Origin: Colletes latitarsis
Taxonomy: Eukaryota > Arthropoda > Insecta > Hymenoptera > Colletidae
DNA length: 64,000 bases
NCBI RefSeq assembly: GCF_051014445.1
Contig: NC_135146.1
Span: 4,154,001-4,218,000 of the forward strand
Direction: 5' to 3'
The notes under the pieces are model-generated. The model was not told the origin of the DNA. It ran no database searches and saw nothing but the letters and a program-made list of their open reading frames with translations. Positions 30,038 through 42,902 of the stretch are shown here, in pieces. The position numbers and the translations under genes are program-made. Within the stretch, counting starts at the first letter, position 1. Every line of letters begins with the position of its first letter.

Positions 30038-33000
30038 ATCTGACTCATACTTTCGCATTTTTCGCATACTTGTTGGCCAGATCCTGGGCGTTTTCTGGTT
30101 TGCATCACCTAGTAATGTGGTACCACACTGATACAGTGAGTTAAGCCTGGATTCGATCTATATATTAGAGGGTAACACCGGTTAGGTCAGGGTTAGGTCT
30201 CGTATTTGCCATCGTCTGGCTCATACTTTCGCATTTTTCGCCTACTTGTTGGCCAGATCCTGGGCGTTTTCTGGTTTGGATCAGGTAGTAATATGGTACC
30301 CCCCTGCAACAGTGAGTTAAACCTGGATTCAATCTATATTTTAGAGGATAACACCGGTTAGGTCAGGGTTAGGTCTCGTATTCCCCATCACCTGGCTCAT
30401 ACTTTCGCATTTTTGGCCTACTTGTTGGCCAGATCCTGGGCGTTTTCTATGTTGGATCACGTAGTACTGTGGTACCACACTGAAACTGCGAGTTAAACCG
30501 GGGTCCGATCAATACATTAGAGGATAACACCGGTTAGGTCTGGGTTAGGTCTGGTATTAGCCTTCACCTGGCTCATAATTTCGCATTTTTCGCATACATG
30601 TTGCCCAGATCCTGGTCGTTTTCTGGTTTGGATCACGTAGTAATGTGGTAACACACTGAAACTGGGAATTAATCCTGGATTCAATCTATATTTTAGAGGA
30701 TAACACCTGTTAGGTCAGGGTTAGGTCTCGTATTTGCCATTATTTGGCTCATACTTTCGAATTTTTGGCCTACTTGTTAGCCAGATCCTGGGCGTTTTCT
30801 ATGTTGGATCACGTAGCAATGAGGTACCACACTGAAACAGTGAGTTAATCTTGGCTTCAATCTACATTTTAGAGGATAACATCGGTTAGGTCAGGGTTAG
30901 CTCTGGTATTTGCCATCATCTGGCTCATACTTTCGCATTTTTCGCCTACTTATTGCTTCTAGGTTGGATCACGTAGTAATGTGATACCACACTGAAACAG
31001 TGAGTTAAACGTGGATTCAATCTATATTTTAGAGGATAACACCTGTTAGGTCAGGGTTAGGTCTCGTATTTGCCATCATCTGGCTCATACTTTCGCATTT
31101 TTCGCCTACTTGTTGGCCAGATCCTGGGCGTTTTCTGGTTTGGATCAGGTAGTAATGTGGTACCGCACTGCAACACTGAGTTAAACCTGGATTCAATCTA
31201 TATTTTAGAGAATAACTCCGGTTAGGTCAGGCTTAGGTCTGGTATTTGCCATCATCTGGCTCATACTTTCGCATTTTTCGCCTACTTATTGCTTCTAGGT
31301 TGGATCACGTAGTAATATGGTACCACACTGAAACAGTGAGTTAAACGTGGATTCAATCTATATTTTAGAGGATAACATCGGTTAGGTCAGGGTTAGGTCT
31401 GGTATTTGCCATCATCTGGCTCATACTTTCGCATTTTTCGCCTACTTGTTGGCCAGATCCTGGGCGTTTTCTGGTTTGGATCAGGTAGTAATGTGGTACC
31501 GCACTGCAACACTGAGTTAAACCTGGATTCAATCTATATTTTAGAGAATAACTCCGGTTAGGTCAGGCTTGGGTCTGGTATTTGCCATCATCTGGCTCAT
31601 ACTTTCGCAATTTTCACATACATGTTAGCTAGATCTTGGGCTTTTTCTGGCTTGGGTCATGTTGTAAAGTGGTACCGCACTGAAACAGTGAGTTAATCCT
31701 GGACTCGATCTATATTTTAGAGGATAACACCGGTTAGGTCAGGGTTAGGTCTGGTATTTGCCATCATCTGGCTCATGCTTACGCATTTTTCACCTACCTG
31801 TTGGCCAGATCCCGGGCGTTTTCTGGGTTGGATCACGTAATAATGTTGTACCACACTGAAACAGTGAGTTAAACCTGGATACAATCTATATTTTAGAGGA
31901 TAACACTGGTTAGGTCAGGGTTAGGTCTGGTATTAGCCATCACCTGGCTCATACTTTCGCATTTTTCGCAATACTTGTTGGCTTGATCCTGGGCTTTTTC
32001 TGGTTTGGATCACATTGTAATGTGATACCACACTGAAGCAGTGAAGTAAACCTCGATCCGATCGATATTTTAGGGGATAAATCCGGTTAGGTCAGGGATA
32101 GGTCTGGTAACTGCCAGCATTTGGCTCATACTTTCGCTTATTTCGCATAATTGTTGGCCAGATCCTGGGCGTTTTCTGGTTTGGATCACGTAGTAATGAG
32201 GTACCACACTGAAACAGTGAGTTAATCTTGGCTTCAATCTACATTTTAGAGGATAACATCGGTTAGGTCAGGGTTAGGTCTGGTATTTGCCATCATCTGG
32301 CTCATACTTTCGTATTTTTCGCCTACTTATTGCTTCTATGTTGGATCACGTAGTAGTGTGGTACCACACTGAAACGGTGAGTTAAGCCTGGATTCAATCT
32401 ATATTTTGGAGGACAACACCGGTTAGGTCAGGGTTAGGTCTGGCATTTGCCATCACCTGGCACATACTTTAGCATTTTTCGCATACTTGTTGGCCAGGTC
32501 CTGGGCGTTTTCTGGTTTGCATCAGGTAGTAATGTGGTAACACACTGAAACTGGGAATTAATCCTGGATTCAATCTATATTTTAGAGGATAACACCTGTT
32601 AGGTCAGGGTTAGGTCTCGTATTTGCCATTATTTGGCTCATACTTTCGCATTTTTGGCCTACTTGTTAGCCAGATACTGGGCGTTTTCTATGTTGGATCA
32701 CGTAGCATTGAGGTACCACACTGAAACAGTGAGTTAATCTTGGCTTCAATCTACATTTTATAGGATAACATCGGTTAGGTCAGGGTTAGCTCTGGTATTT
32801 GCCATCATCTGGCTCATACTTTCGCATTTTTCGCCTACTTATTGCTTCTAGGTTGGATCACGTAGTAATGGGGTACCACACTGAAACAGTGAGTTAAACG
32901 TGGATTCAATCTATATTTTAGAGGATAACACCTGTTAGGTCAGGGTTAGGTCTCGTATTTGCCATCATCTGGCTCATACTTTCGCATTTTTCGCCTACTT

Positions 33001-36000
33001 GTTGGCCAGATCCTGGGCGTTTTCTGGTTTGGATCAGGTAGTAATGTGGTACCGCACTGCAACACTGAGTTAAACCTGGATTCAATCTATATTTTAGAGA
33101 ATAACTCCGGTTAGGTCAGGCTTAGGTCTGGTATTTGCCATCATCTGGCTCATACTTTCGCATTTTTCGCCTACTTATTGCTTCTAGGTTGGATCACGTA
33201 GTAATGGGGTACCACACAGAAACAGTGAGTTAAACGTGGATTCAATCTATATTTTAGAGGATAACATCGGTTAGGTCAGGGTTAGGTCTGGTATTTGCCA
33301 TCATCTGGCTCATACTTTCGCATTTTTGGCCTACTTGTTGGCCAGATCCTGGGCGTTTTCTGGTTTGGATCAGGTAGTAATGTGGTACCGCACTGCAACA
33401 CTGAGTTAAACCTGGATTCAATCTATATTTTAGAGAATAACTCCGGTTAGGTCAGGCTTAGGTCTGGTATTTGCCATAATCTGGCTCATACTTTCGCAAT
33501 TTTCACATACATGTTAGCTAGATCTTGGGCTTTTTCTGGCTTGGATCATGTTGTAAAGTGGTACCGCACTGAAACAGTGAGTTAATCCTGGACTCGATCT
33601 ATATTTTAGAGGATAACACCGGTTAGGTCAGGGTTAGGTCTGGTATTTGCCATCATCTGGCTCATGCTTTCGCATTTTTCACCTACTTGTTGGCCAGATC
33701 CCGGGCGTTTTCTGGGTTGGATCACGTAATAATGTTGTACCACACTGAAACAGTGAGTTAAACCTGGATTCAATCTATATTTTAGAGGATAACACTGATT
33801 AGGTCAGGGTTAGGTCTGGTATTAGCCATCACCTGGCTCATACTTTCGCATTTTTCGCAATACTTGTTGGCTTGATCCTGGGCTTCTTCTGGTTTGGATC
33901 ACATTGTAATGTGATACCACACTGAAGCAGTGAACTAAACCTCGATCCGATCTATATTTTAGGGGATAAATCCGGTTAGGTCAGGGATAGGTCTGGTAAC
34001 TGCCAGCATTTGGCTCATACTTTCGCTTATTTCGCATAATTGTTGGCCAGATCCTGGGCGTTTTCTGGTTTGAATCACTTAGTAATGTGGTACCACACTG
34101 CCACATGAGTTAAACCTGGATCCAATCTATATTTTAGAGGATAACACCGGTTAGGTCAGGGCTAGGTCTGGTATTTGCCATCATCTGGCTCATACTTTCG
34201 CCATTTGCACCTACTTGTTGGCCAGATCCGGGGCGTTTTCTGGTTTGAATCACTTAGTAATATGGTACCACACTGCCGCATGAGTTAAACCTGGATTCAA
34301 TCTATATTTTAGAGGATAACACCGGTTAGGTCAGGGTTAGGTCTGGAATTTGCCATCGTCTGGCCCATACTTTCGCCCTTTGCACCTACTTGTTGGCCAG
34401 ATCCTGGGCGTTTTCTGGTTTGGGTCGCGTCGTTATGTGGTGCCACACTGCAGCAGTGTGTTAAACCTGAGTTCAATCTATATTTTAGAGGATAACACCG
34501 GTTAGGTCAGGATTAGGTCTGGTATTTGCCATCATCTGGCTCATACTTTCGCCCTTTGCACCTACTTGTTGGCCAGATCCTGGGCGTTTTCTGGTTTTGA
34601 TCACGTTGTAATGTGACACCACACTGAAACAGTGAGTTAAACCTGGATTCAATCTATATTTTAGGGGTTAACACCGGCTAGGTCAGGGTTAGGTCTGGTA
34701 TTTGCCATCATCTGGCCCATACTTTCGCATTTTTCGCATAGTTGTCGGCCAGATCCTGGGCGATTTCTGGTTTGCATCACGTAGTAATGGGGTACCACAC
34801 TGATACAGTGAGTTAAACCTGGATTCGATCTATATATTAGAGGGTAATACCGGTTAGGTTTGGGTTAGGTCTGTTATTTGCCATCATCTAGCTCATACTT
34901 TCGCCCCTTGCACCTACTTGTTGGCCAGATCCTGGGCGTTTTCTGGTTTGCATCACGTAGTAATGGGGTACCACACTGATACAGTGAGTTAAACCTGGAT
35001 TCGATCTATATATTAGAGGGTAACACCGGTTAGGTTTGGGTTAGGTCTGGTATTTGCCACCATCTGGCTCATGCTTTCGCATTTTTCGCATACTTGTTGG
35101 CCAGATTCTGGGCGTTTTCTGGTTGGGATCGCGCAGTAATGTGGTACCACACTGAAACAGTGAGTTATTCCTGGATTCGATCTATATATTAGAGGGTAAC
35201 ACCGGTTAGGTTTGGGCTAGGTCTGGTATTTGCCATCATCTGGCTGATACTTTCGCATTTTTCGCATACTTGTTGGCCAGATCCTGGGCGTTTTCTGGTT
35301 TGGATCACGTAGTAATGTGGTACCACACTGATACAATGAGTTAAACCTGGATTCGATCTATATTTTAGAGCATAACACTGAATAGGTCAGGGTTAGGTCT
35401 GGTATTTGCCATAATCTGGCTCATACTTTCGCATTTTTCGCATACTTGTTGGCCAGATTCTGGGCGTTTTCTGGTATGGATCACGTAGTAATGTGGTACC
35501 ACACTGATACAATGAGTTAAGCCTGGATTCGATCTATATATTAGAGGGTAACACCGGTTAGGTTTGGGTTAGGTCTGGTATTTGCCATCATCTAGCTCAT
35601 ACTTTCGCATTTTTCGCATACTTGTTGGCCAGATCCGGGGCGTTTTCTGGTTTGCATCACGTAGTAATGGGGTACCACACTGATACAGTGAGTTGAACCT
35701 GGATTCGATCTATATATTAGAGGGTAACACCGGTTAGGTTTAGGTTAGGTCTGGTATTTGCCATCATCTAGCTCATACTTTCGCATTTTTCGCATACTTG
35801 TTGGCCAGATCCTGGGCTTCTTCTGGTTTGGGTCACGTAGTAATGTGGTACCACCCTGCAACAGTGAGTTAAACCTGGATTCAATCTATATTTTAGAGGA
35901 CAACACCGGTTAGGTCAGGGTTAGGTCTGGTAATAGCCATCATCAGGCTCATACTTTCGCATTTTTCGCATACTTGTTGGCCAGATCCTGGGCGTTTTCT

Positions 36001-36293
36001 GATTGGGGTCACGTAGTGATGTGGTGCCACACTGCAGCAGTGAGTTAAACCTGGATTCAATCTATATATTGGAGGGTAACACCGGGTAGGTTTCGATTAG
36101 GTCTGGTATTTGCCATCATCTGGCTCATGCTTTCGGATTTTTCGCATACCTGTTGGCCAGATCCTGGGCGTTTTCTTGTTTGGATCACGTTGGAATGTGG
36201 TACTACACTGAAACAGTGAGGTAATCCTGGATTCGATCTATATATTAGAGGGTAACACCGGTTAGGTTTGGGTTAGGTCTGGTATTTGCCATA
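30038..36293. repeat. 6,256-bp satellite block, copy B of a tandem duplication
   Basis: This is nearly identical to copy A and directly adjacent to it. Differences found by eye are 24728 G/30984 A, 25525 G/31781 A, 27220 G/33476 A and 28006 G/34262 A, all G in copy A and A in copy B; others may exist. After about 36293 the sequence departs (ATAATCTGGCTCATACTTTCGCAC types). Confidence 0.9.
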
Positions 36294-39200
36294 ATCTGGC
36301 TCATACTTTCGCACTTTTCGCATACTTGTTGGCCAGATCCAGGGCGTTTTCTGGGTTGGATCAGGTAGTAGTGTGCTACCGCACTGATACAGTGAAGTAA
36401 TCCTGGATTCGATCTATATATTAGAAGGGTAACACCGGTTATGTTTGGGTTAGGTCTGGTATTTGCCATCATCTGGCTCATACTTTAGCATTTTTCGCAT
36501 ACTTCTTGGCCAGATCCTGGGCGTCTTCTGGGTTGGATCAGGTAGTAGTGTGGTACCGCACTGAAACAGTGAAGCAATCCTGGATTCGATCTATATATTA
36601 GAAGGGTAACACCGGTTAGGTTTGGGTTAGGTCTGGTATTTGCCATCATCTGGCTCATACTTTCGCATTTTTCGCATACTTGTTGGCCAGATCCTGGGCG
36701 TTTTCTGGGTTGGATCAGGTAGTTGTGTGGTACCGCACTGAAACAGTGAAGTAATCCTGGATTCGATCTACATATTAGAGGGTAACACCGGTTAGGTTTG
36801 GGTTTGGTCTGGTATTTGCCATCATCTGGCTCATGCTTTCGTATTTTTCGCATCCCTGTTGGCCAGATTCTGGGCGTTTTCTTGATTGGATCACGTTGTA
36901 ATGTGGTACTACACTGAAACATTGAGTTAATCCTGGATTCAATCTATATATTAGAGGGTAACACCGGTTAGGTTTGGGTTAGGTCTGGCATTTGCCATCA
37001 TCTGGCTCATACTTTCGCATTTTTCGCATACTTGTTGGCCAGATCCAGGGCGTTTTCTGGGTTGGATCAGGTAGTAGTGTGGTACCGCACTGAAACAGTT
37101 TAGTAATCCTTCGATCTATATATTAGAGGGTAACACCGGTTAGGTCAGGGTTAGGTCTGGTATTTGCCATCATCTGGCCCATACTTTCGCATTTTTCGCA
37201 TACTTGTTGGCCAGATCCAGGGCCTTTTCTGGGTTGGATCAGGTAGTAGTGTGGTACCGCACTGAAACAGTGAAGTAATCCTGGATTCGATCTATATATT
37301 AGAGGGTAGTACCGGTTATGTTTGGGTTAGGTCTGGTATTTGCGATCATCTGGCTCATACTTTCGCATTTTTCGCATACTTGTTGGCCAGATCCTGGGCG
37401 TTTTCTGGTTTGGATCAGGTAGTAGTGTGGTACCGCACTGAAACAGTGAATTAATCCTGGATTCGATCAATATATTAGAGGGTAACACCGGTTAGGTTTG
37501 GGTTAGGTCTGGTATTTGTTATTATCTGGCCCATACTTTCGCATTTTTCGCATACTTGTTGGCCAGATCCTGGGCGTTTTCTTGATTGGATCACGTTGTA
37601 ATGTGGTACTACACTGAAACAGTGAGGTAATCCTGGATTCGATCTATATATTAGAGGGTAGTACCGGTTATGTTTGGGTTAGGTCTGGTATTTGCGATCA
37701 TCTGGCTCATACTTTTGCATTTTTCGCATACTTGTTGGCCAGATCCTGGGCGTTTTCTGGGTTGGATCAGGTAGTTGTGTGGTACCGCACTGAAACAGTG
37801 AAGTAATCCTGGATTCGATCTACATATTAGAGGGTAACACCGGTTAGGTTTGGGTTTGGTCTGGTATTTGCCATCATCTGGCTCATGCTTTCGTATTTTT
37901 CGCATCCCTGTTGGCCAGATTCTGGGCGTTTTCTTGATTGGATCCCGTTGTAATGTGGTACTACACTGAAACATTGAGTTAAACCTGGATACAATCTATA
38001 TTTTGCAGGATAACTCCGGTTATGTCAGGGTTAGGTCTGGTATTTGCCATCATCTGGCTCATACTTTCGCATTTTTCGCATACTTGTTGGCCAGATCCTG
38101 GGCGTCTTATGGGTTGGATCAGGTAGTAGTGTGGTACCGCACTGAAAGAGTGAAGTAATCCTGGATTCGATCTATATATTAGGGGGTAACACCGGTTAGG
38201 TTTGGCTTAGGTCTGGTATTTGCCATCATCTGGCTCATACTTTCGCCTTTTTCACTTACTTGTTGGCCTGATCCTGGGCGTTTTCTGGGTTGGATCGCGT
38301 CGTAATGTGGTACCACACTGAAAGCGTGGGTTAAACCAGGATTCAACATATATTTTAGAGAATAACACCGGTTAGGTCAGGGTTAGGTCTGGGATTCGCC
38401 ATCGTCTGGCTCATACTTTCGCATTTTTCGCATACTTGTTGGCCTGATCCTGGGCGTTTTCTGGGTTGGATCGCGTAGTGATGTGGTACCACACTGAAAC
38501 AGTGGGTTAAACCAGGATTCAATTTATATTTTAGAGGATAACACAGGTTAGGTCTTGGTTAGGTCTGGTATTTGCCATCATCTGGCTCATACTTTCACAT
38601 TTTTCGCATACTTGTTGGCCAGATCCGGGGCGTTTTCTCGTTTGGATCACGTAGTAATGTAGTACCACACTGCCACATGAGTTAAACCTGGATTCAATCT
38701 ATATTTTAGAGGATAACACCGGTTAGGTCAGGGTTAGGTCTGGTAATTGCCATCATTCGGCTCATACTTTCGCATATTTCGCATAATTGTTGGCCAGATC
38801 CTGGGCGTTTTCTGGTTTGGATCACGTTGTAATGTGGTACCGCACTGAAACAGTGAAGTAATCGTGGATTCGATCTATATATTAGAGGGTAATACCGGTT
38901 AGGTCAGGGTTAGGTCTGGTATTTGCCATCGTCTGGCTCATACTTTCGCATTTTTCGCATACTTGTTGGCCAGATCCTGGGCGTCTTATGGGTTGCATCA
39001 GGTAGTAGTGTGGTACCGCACTGAAACAGTGAATTAATCCTGGATTCGATCAATATATTAGAGGGTAACACCGGTTAGGTTTGGGTTAGGTCTGGTATTT
39101 GTTATTATCTGGCCCATACTTTCGCATATTTCGCATAATTGTTGGCCAAATGCTGGCTTTTTCTGGGTTGGATCACGTAGTAATGTGGTACCACACTTGA

Positions 39201-40465
39201 ACAGTGAATTAATCCTGGGTCCGATCTATATTTTAAAGGATGACACCGGTTAGGTCGGGGTGAGGTCTGGGATTTGCCATCATCTGGCTCATACTTTCGC
39301 ATATTTCGCATACTAGTTGGCCAGATCCTGGTCGTCTTATGGGTTGGATCAGGTAGTAGTGTGGTACCGCACTGAAACAGTGAAGTAATCCTGGATTCGA
39401 TCTATATATTAGAAGGGTAACACCGGTTAGGTTAGGGTTAGGTCTGGTATTTGCCATCATCTGGCCCATACTTTCTCATTTTTCGCACACTTGTTGGGCA
39501 GATCCTGGGCGTCTTATGGGTTGCATCAGGTAGTAGTGTGGTACCGCACTGAAACAGTGAATTAATCCTGGATTCGATCAATATATTAGAGGGTAACACC
39601 GGTTAGGTTTGGGTTAGGTCTGGTATTTGTTATTATCTGGCCCATACTTTCGCATATTTCGCATAATTGTTGGCCAAATGCTGGCTTTTTCTGGGTTGGA
39701 TCACGTAGTAATGTGGTACCACACTTGAACAGTGAATTAATCCTGGGTCCGATCTATATTTTAAAGGATGACACCGGTTAGGTCGGGGTGAGGTCTGGGA
39801 TTTGCCATCATCTGGCTCATACTTTCGCATATTTCGCATACTAGTTGGCCAGATCCTGGGCGTCTTATGGGTTGGATCAGGTAGTAGTGTGGTACCGCAC
39901 TGAAACAGTGAAGTAATCCTGGATTCGATCTATATATTAGAAGGGTAACACCGGTTAGGTTAGGGTTAGGTCTGGTATTTGCCATCATCTGGCCCATACT
40001 TTCTCATTTTTCGCACACTTGTTGGGCAGATCCTGGGCGTTCTCTGGTTTGGATAACGTAGTAATATGGTACCACACTGAAACAGTGTGTTAATCCTGGA
40101 TTCAAACTATATTTTAGAGGATAACAGCGGCTCGGTCAGGGTTAGGTCTGGTATTTGCCATCATCTGGCTCATACTTTCGCATAATTCGCATACTTTTTG
40201 GCCAGATCCAGGGCTTTTTCTGGTATGGCTCACATAGTAATGTGGTACCACAATGAAACAGCGGGTTAAACCGGGGCCCGATCAATTCTTTAGGGGATAA
40301 CACTGGTCAGGTCTGGGTAAGGTCTGGGATTCGCCATCATCTCGATCATACTTTCACTTTTTTCGCATTATTGTTGGCCAAATGCTGGCTTTTTCTGGGT
40401 TGGGTCACGTAGTAATGTGGTACCACACTGCAGCAGTGAGTTAAACCTGGATTCAATCTATATTT
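36294..40465. repeat. Satellite array, right arm, third section
   Basis: Ordinary monomers, many with GGTTGGATCAGGTAGTAGTGTGG and TATATATTAGA. It includes two related series near 36.5-36.9 and 37.65-37.97 kb that share long identical stretches (hence similar accidental minus-strand frames), and the 528-bp triplet duplication at 38972-40027. The order of variants at about 38.3-40.4 kb also matches 20.3-23.0 kb, so it is an older dispersed copy. No gene is visible. Confidence 0.93.
38972..40027. repeat. Three-monomer unit in tandem (2 x 528 bp)
   Basis: GCGTCTTATGGGTTGCATC occurs at 38981 and 39509, exactly 528 bp (3 x 176) apart, and the sequence in between is repeated almost without change. 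One difference is CCTGGTCGTC near 39330 versus CCTGGGCGTC near 39858. A single copy of the same triplet type is found at about 22.07-22.6 kb. Confidence 0.88.
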
Positions 40466-42902
40466 TAGAGGATAACGCCGGTTAGGTCAGGGTTAGGTCT
40501 GGTATTTGCCATCATCTGGCTCATACTTTCGCATTTTTCGCATACTTGTTGGCCAGATCCTGGGCGTTTTCTGGGTCGGATCTGGTAGTAGTGTGGTACC
40601 GCACTGAAGCAGTAAAGTAATCCTGGATTCGATCTATATTTTAGAGGATAACGCCGGTTAGGTCAGGGTTAGGTCTGGTATATGCCATCATCTGGCTCAT
40701 ACTTTCGCATTTTTCGCATACTTGTTGGCAAGATCCAGGGCGTTTTCTGGGTTGGATCAGGTAGTAGTGTGGTACCGCACTGAAGCAGTGAAGTAATCCT
40801 GGATTCGATCTATATATTAGAGGGTAATACCGGTTATGTTTGGGTTCAGTCTGGTATTTGCCAAAATCTGGCTCATGCTTTCGAATTTTTCGCATACTTG
40901 TTGGCCAGAACCTGGGCGTTTTCTGGTTTGGATCACGTAGAAGTGTGGCTCCACACTGCATCAGTGACTTAAACCTGGATTCGATCTATATATTAGAGGG
41001 TAACATCGGTTAGGTTTGGGTTAGGTCTGGTATTTGCCATCATCTGGCTCATACTTTCGCATTTTTCGCATACTTGTTAACCTGATCCTGGGCGTTTTCT
41101 GCTTTGGGTCACGTAGTAATGTGGTACCACACTGAAACCGTGAGTTTATCTTGGATTCAATCTATATATTAGAGGATAACACCGGTTAGGTAAGGGTAAG
41201 GTCTGGTATTTGCCATCATCTGGGTCATACTTTCACATTTTTCGCATACTTGTTGGCCAGATCCTGGGCGTTTTCTGGTTTGGGTTACGTAGTAATGTGG
41301 TACCACACTGCAACAGTGAGTTAAACCTGGATTCAATCTATATTTTAGAGGATAACACCGGTTAGGTCAGGGTTAGGTCTGGTATTTGCCATCATCTGGC
41401 TCATACTTTCGCCTTTTTCACTTACTTGTTGGCCTGATCCTGGGCGTTTTCTGGGTTGGATCGCGTCGTAATGTGGTACCACACTGAAACCGTGGGTTAA
41501 ACCAGGATTCAACATATATTTTAGAGAATAACACCGGTTAGGTCAGGGTTAGGTCTGGGATTCGCCATCATCTGGCCCTTACTTTCGCATTTTTCGCATA
41601 CTTGTTGGCCAGATCCTGGGCGTTTTCTGGTTTGGGTTACGTAGTAATGTGGTACCACACTGCAACAGTGAGATAAACCTGGATTCAATCTATATTTTAG
41701 AGGATAACACCGGTTAGGTCAGGGTTAGGTCTGGTATTTGCCATCATCTGGCTCATGCTTTCGGATTTTTCGCATACCTGTTGGCCAGATCCTGGGCGTT
41801 TTCTTGTTTGGATCACGTTGGAATGTGGTACTACACTGAAACAGTGAGGTAATCCTGGATTCGATCTATATATTAGAGGGTAACACCGGTTAGGTTTGGG
41901 TTAGGTCTGGTATTTGCCATAATCTGGCTCATACTTTCGCACTTTTCGCATACTTGTTGGCCAGATCCAGGGCGTTTTCTGGGTTGGATCAGGTAGTAGT
42001 GTGCTACCGCACTGATACAGTGAAGTAATCCTGGATTCGATCTATATATTAGAGAATAACTCCGGTTAGGTCAGGCTTAGGTCTGGGATTCGCCATCATC
42101 TGGCCCTTACTTTCGCATTTTTCGCATACTTGTTGGCCAGATCCTGGGCGTTTTCTGGTTTGGGTTACGTAGTAATGTGGTACCACACTGCAACAGTGAG
42201 TTAAACCTGGATTCAATCTATATTTTAGAGGATAACACCGGTTAGCTCAGGGCTAGGTCTGGTATTTGCCATCATCTGGCTCATACTTTCGCCCTTTGCA
42301 CCTACTTGTTGGCCAGATCCTGGGCGTTTTCTGGTTTTGATTACGTTGTAATGTGGCACCACACTGAAACAGTGAGTTATACCAGGATTCAATCTATATT
42401 TTAGCGGTTAACACAGGCTAGGTCAGGGTTAGGTCTGGTATTTGCCATCATCTGGCCCATACTTTCGCTTTTTTCGCATACTTATTGGCCAGATCCTGGG
42501 CGTTTTCTGGTTTGGAACACGTAGTAATATGGTACCACACTGAAACAGTGGGTTAAACCAGGATTCAATCTATATTTTAGAGGATAACACCGGTTAGGTC
42601 AGGGTTAGGTCTGGTATTTGCCGTCGTCTGGCCCATACTTTCGCATTCTTCGCATACTTGTTGGCCAGATCCTGGGCGTTTTCTGGTTTGGGTCACGTAG
42701 TAATGTGGTGCCACACTGCAGCAGTGAGTTAAACCTGAATTCAATCTATATTTTAGAGGATAACACCGGTTAGGTCAGGATTAGGTCTGGTATTTGCCAT
42801 CATCTGGCTCATACTTTCGCCCTTTGCACCTACTTGTTGGCCAGATCCTGGGCGTTTTCTGGTTTTGATCACGTTGTAATGTGACACCACACTGAAACAG
42901 TG
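40466..42902. repeat. Satellite segment, copy 1 of a 21,098-bp-spaced duplication
   Basis: This segment recurs at 61564-64000 with a constant 21,098-bp offset (for example the GCCGTCGTCTGG anchor at 42620 and 63718, and GTGCTACCGCACTGATACAG at 42001 and 63099). Single-base differences I saw are 40577 C/61675 T, 41265 T/62363 G and 42342 T/63440 C. Confidence 0.87.

Noticed and set aside
36485..36922. Minus-strand open frame of 145 residues, and similar ones at 19691-22562, 36245-40961, 45606-45890 and 61739-62059
   Set aside because: They are satellite read in one frame (the recurring CESMSQMMANTRPNPNLTG pattern is the translated monomer). 176 is not a multiple of 3, so no frame can persist, and copies share the frame only because the DNA is duplicated.
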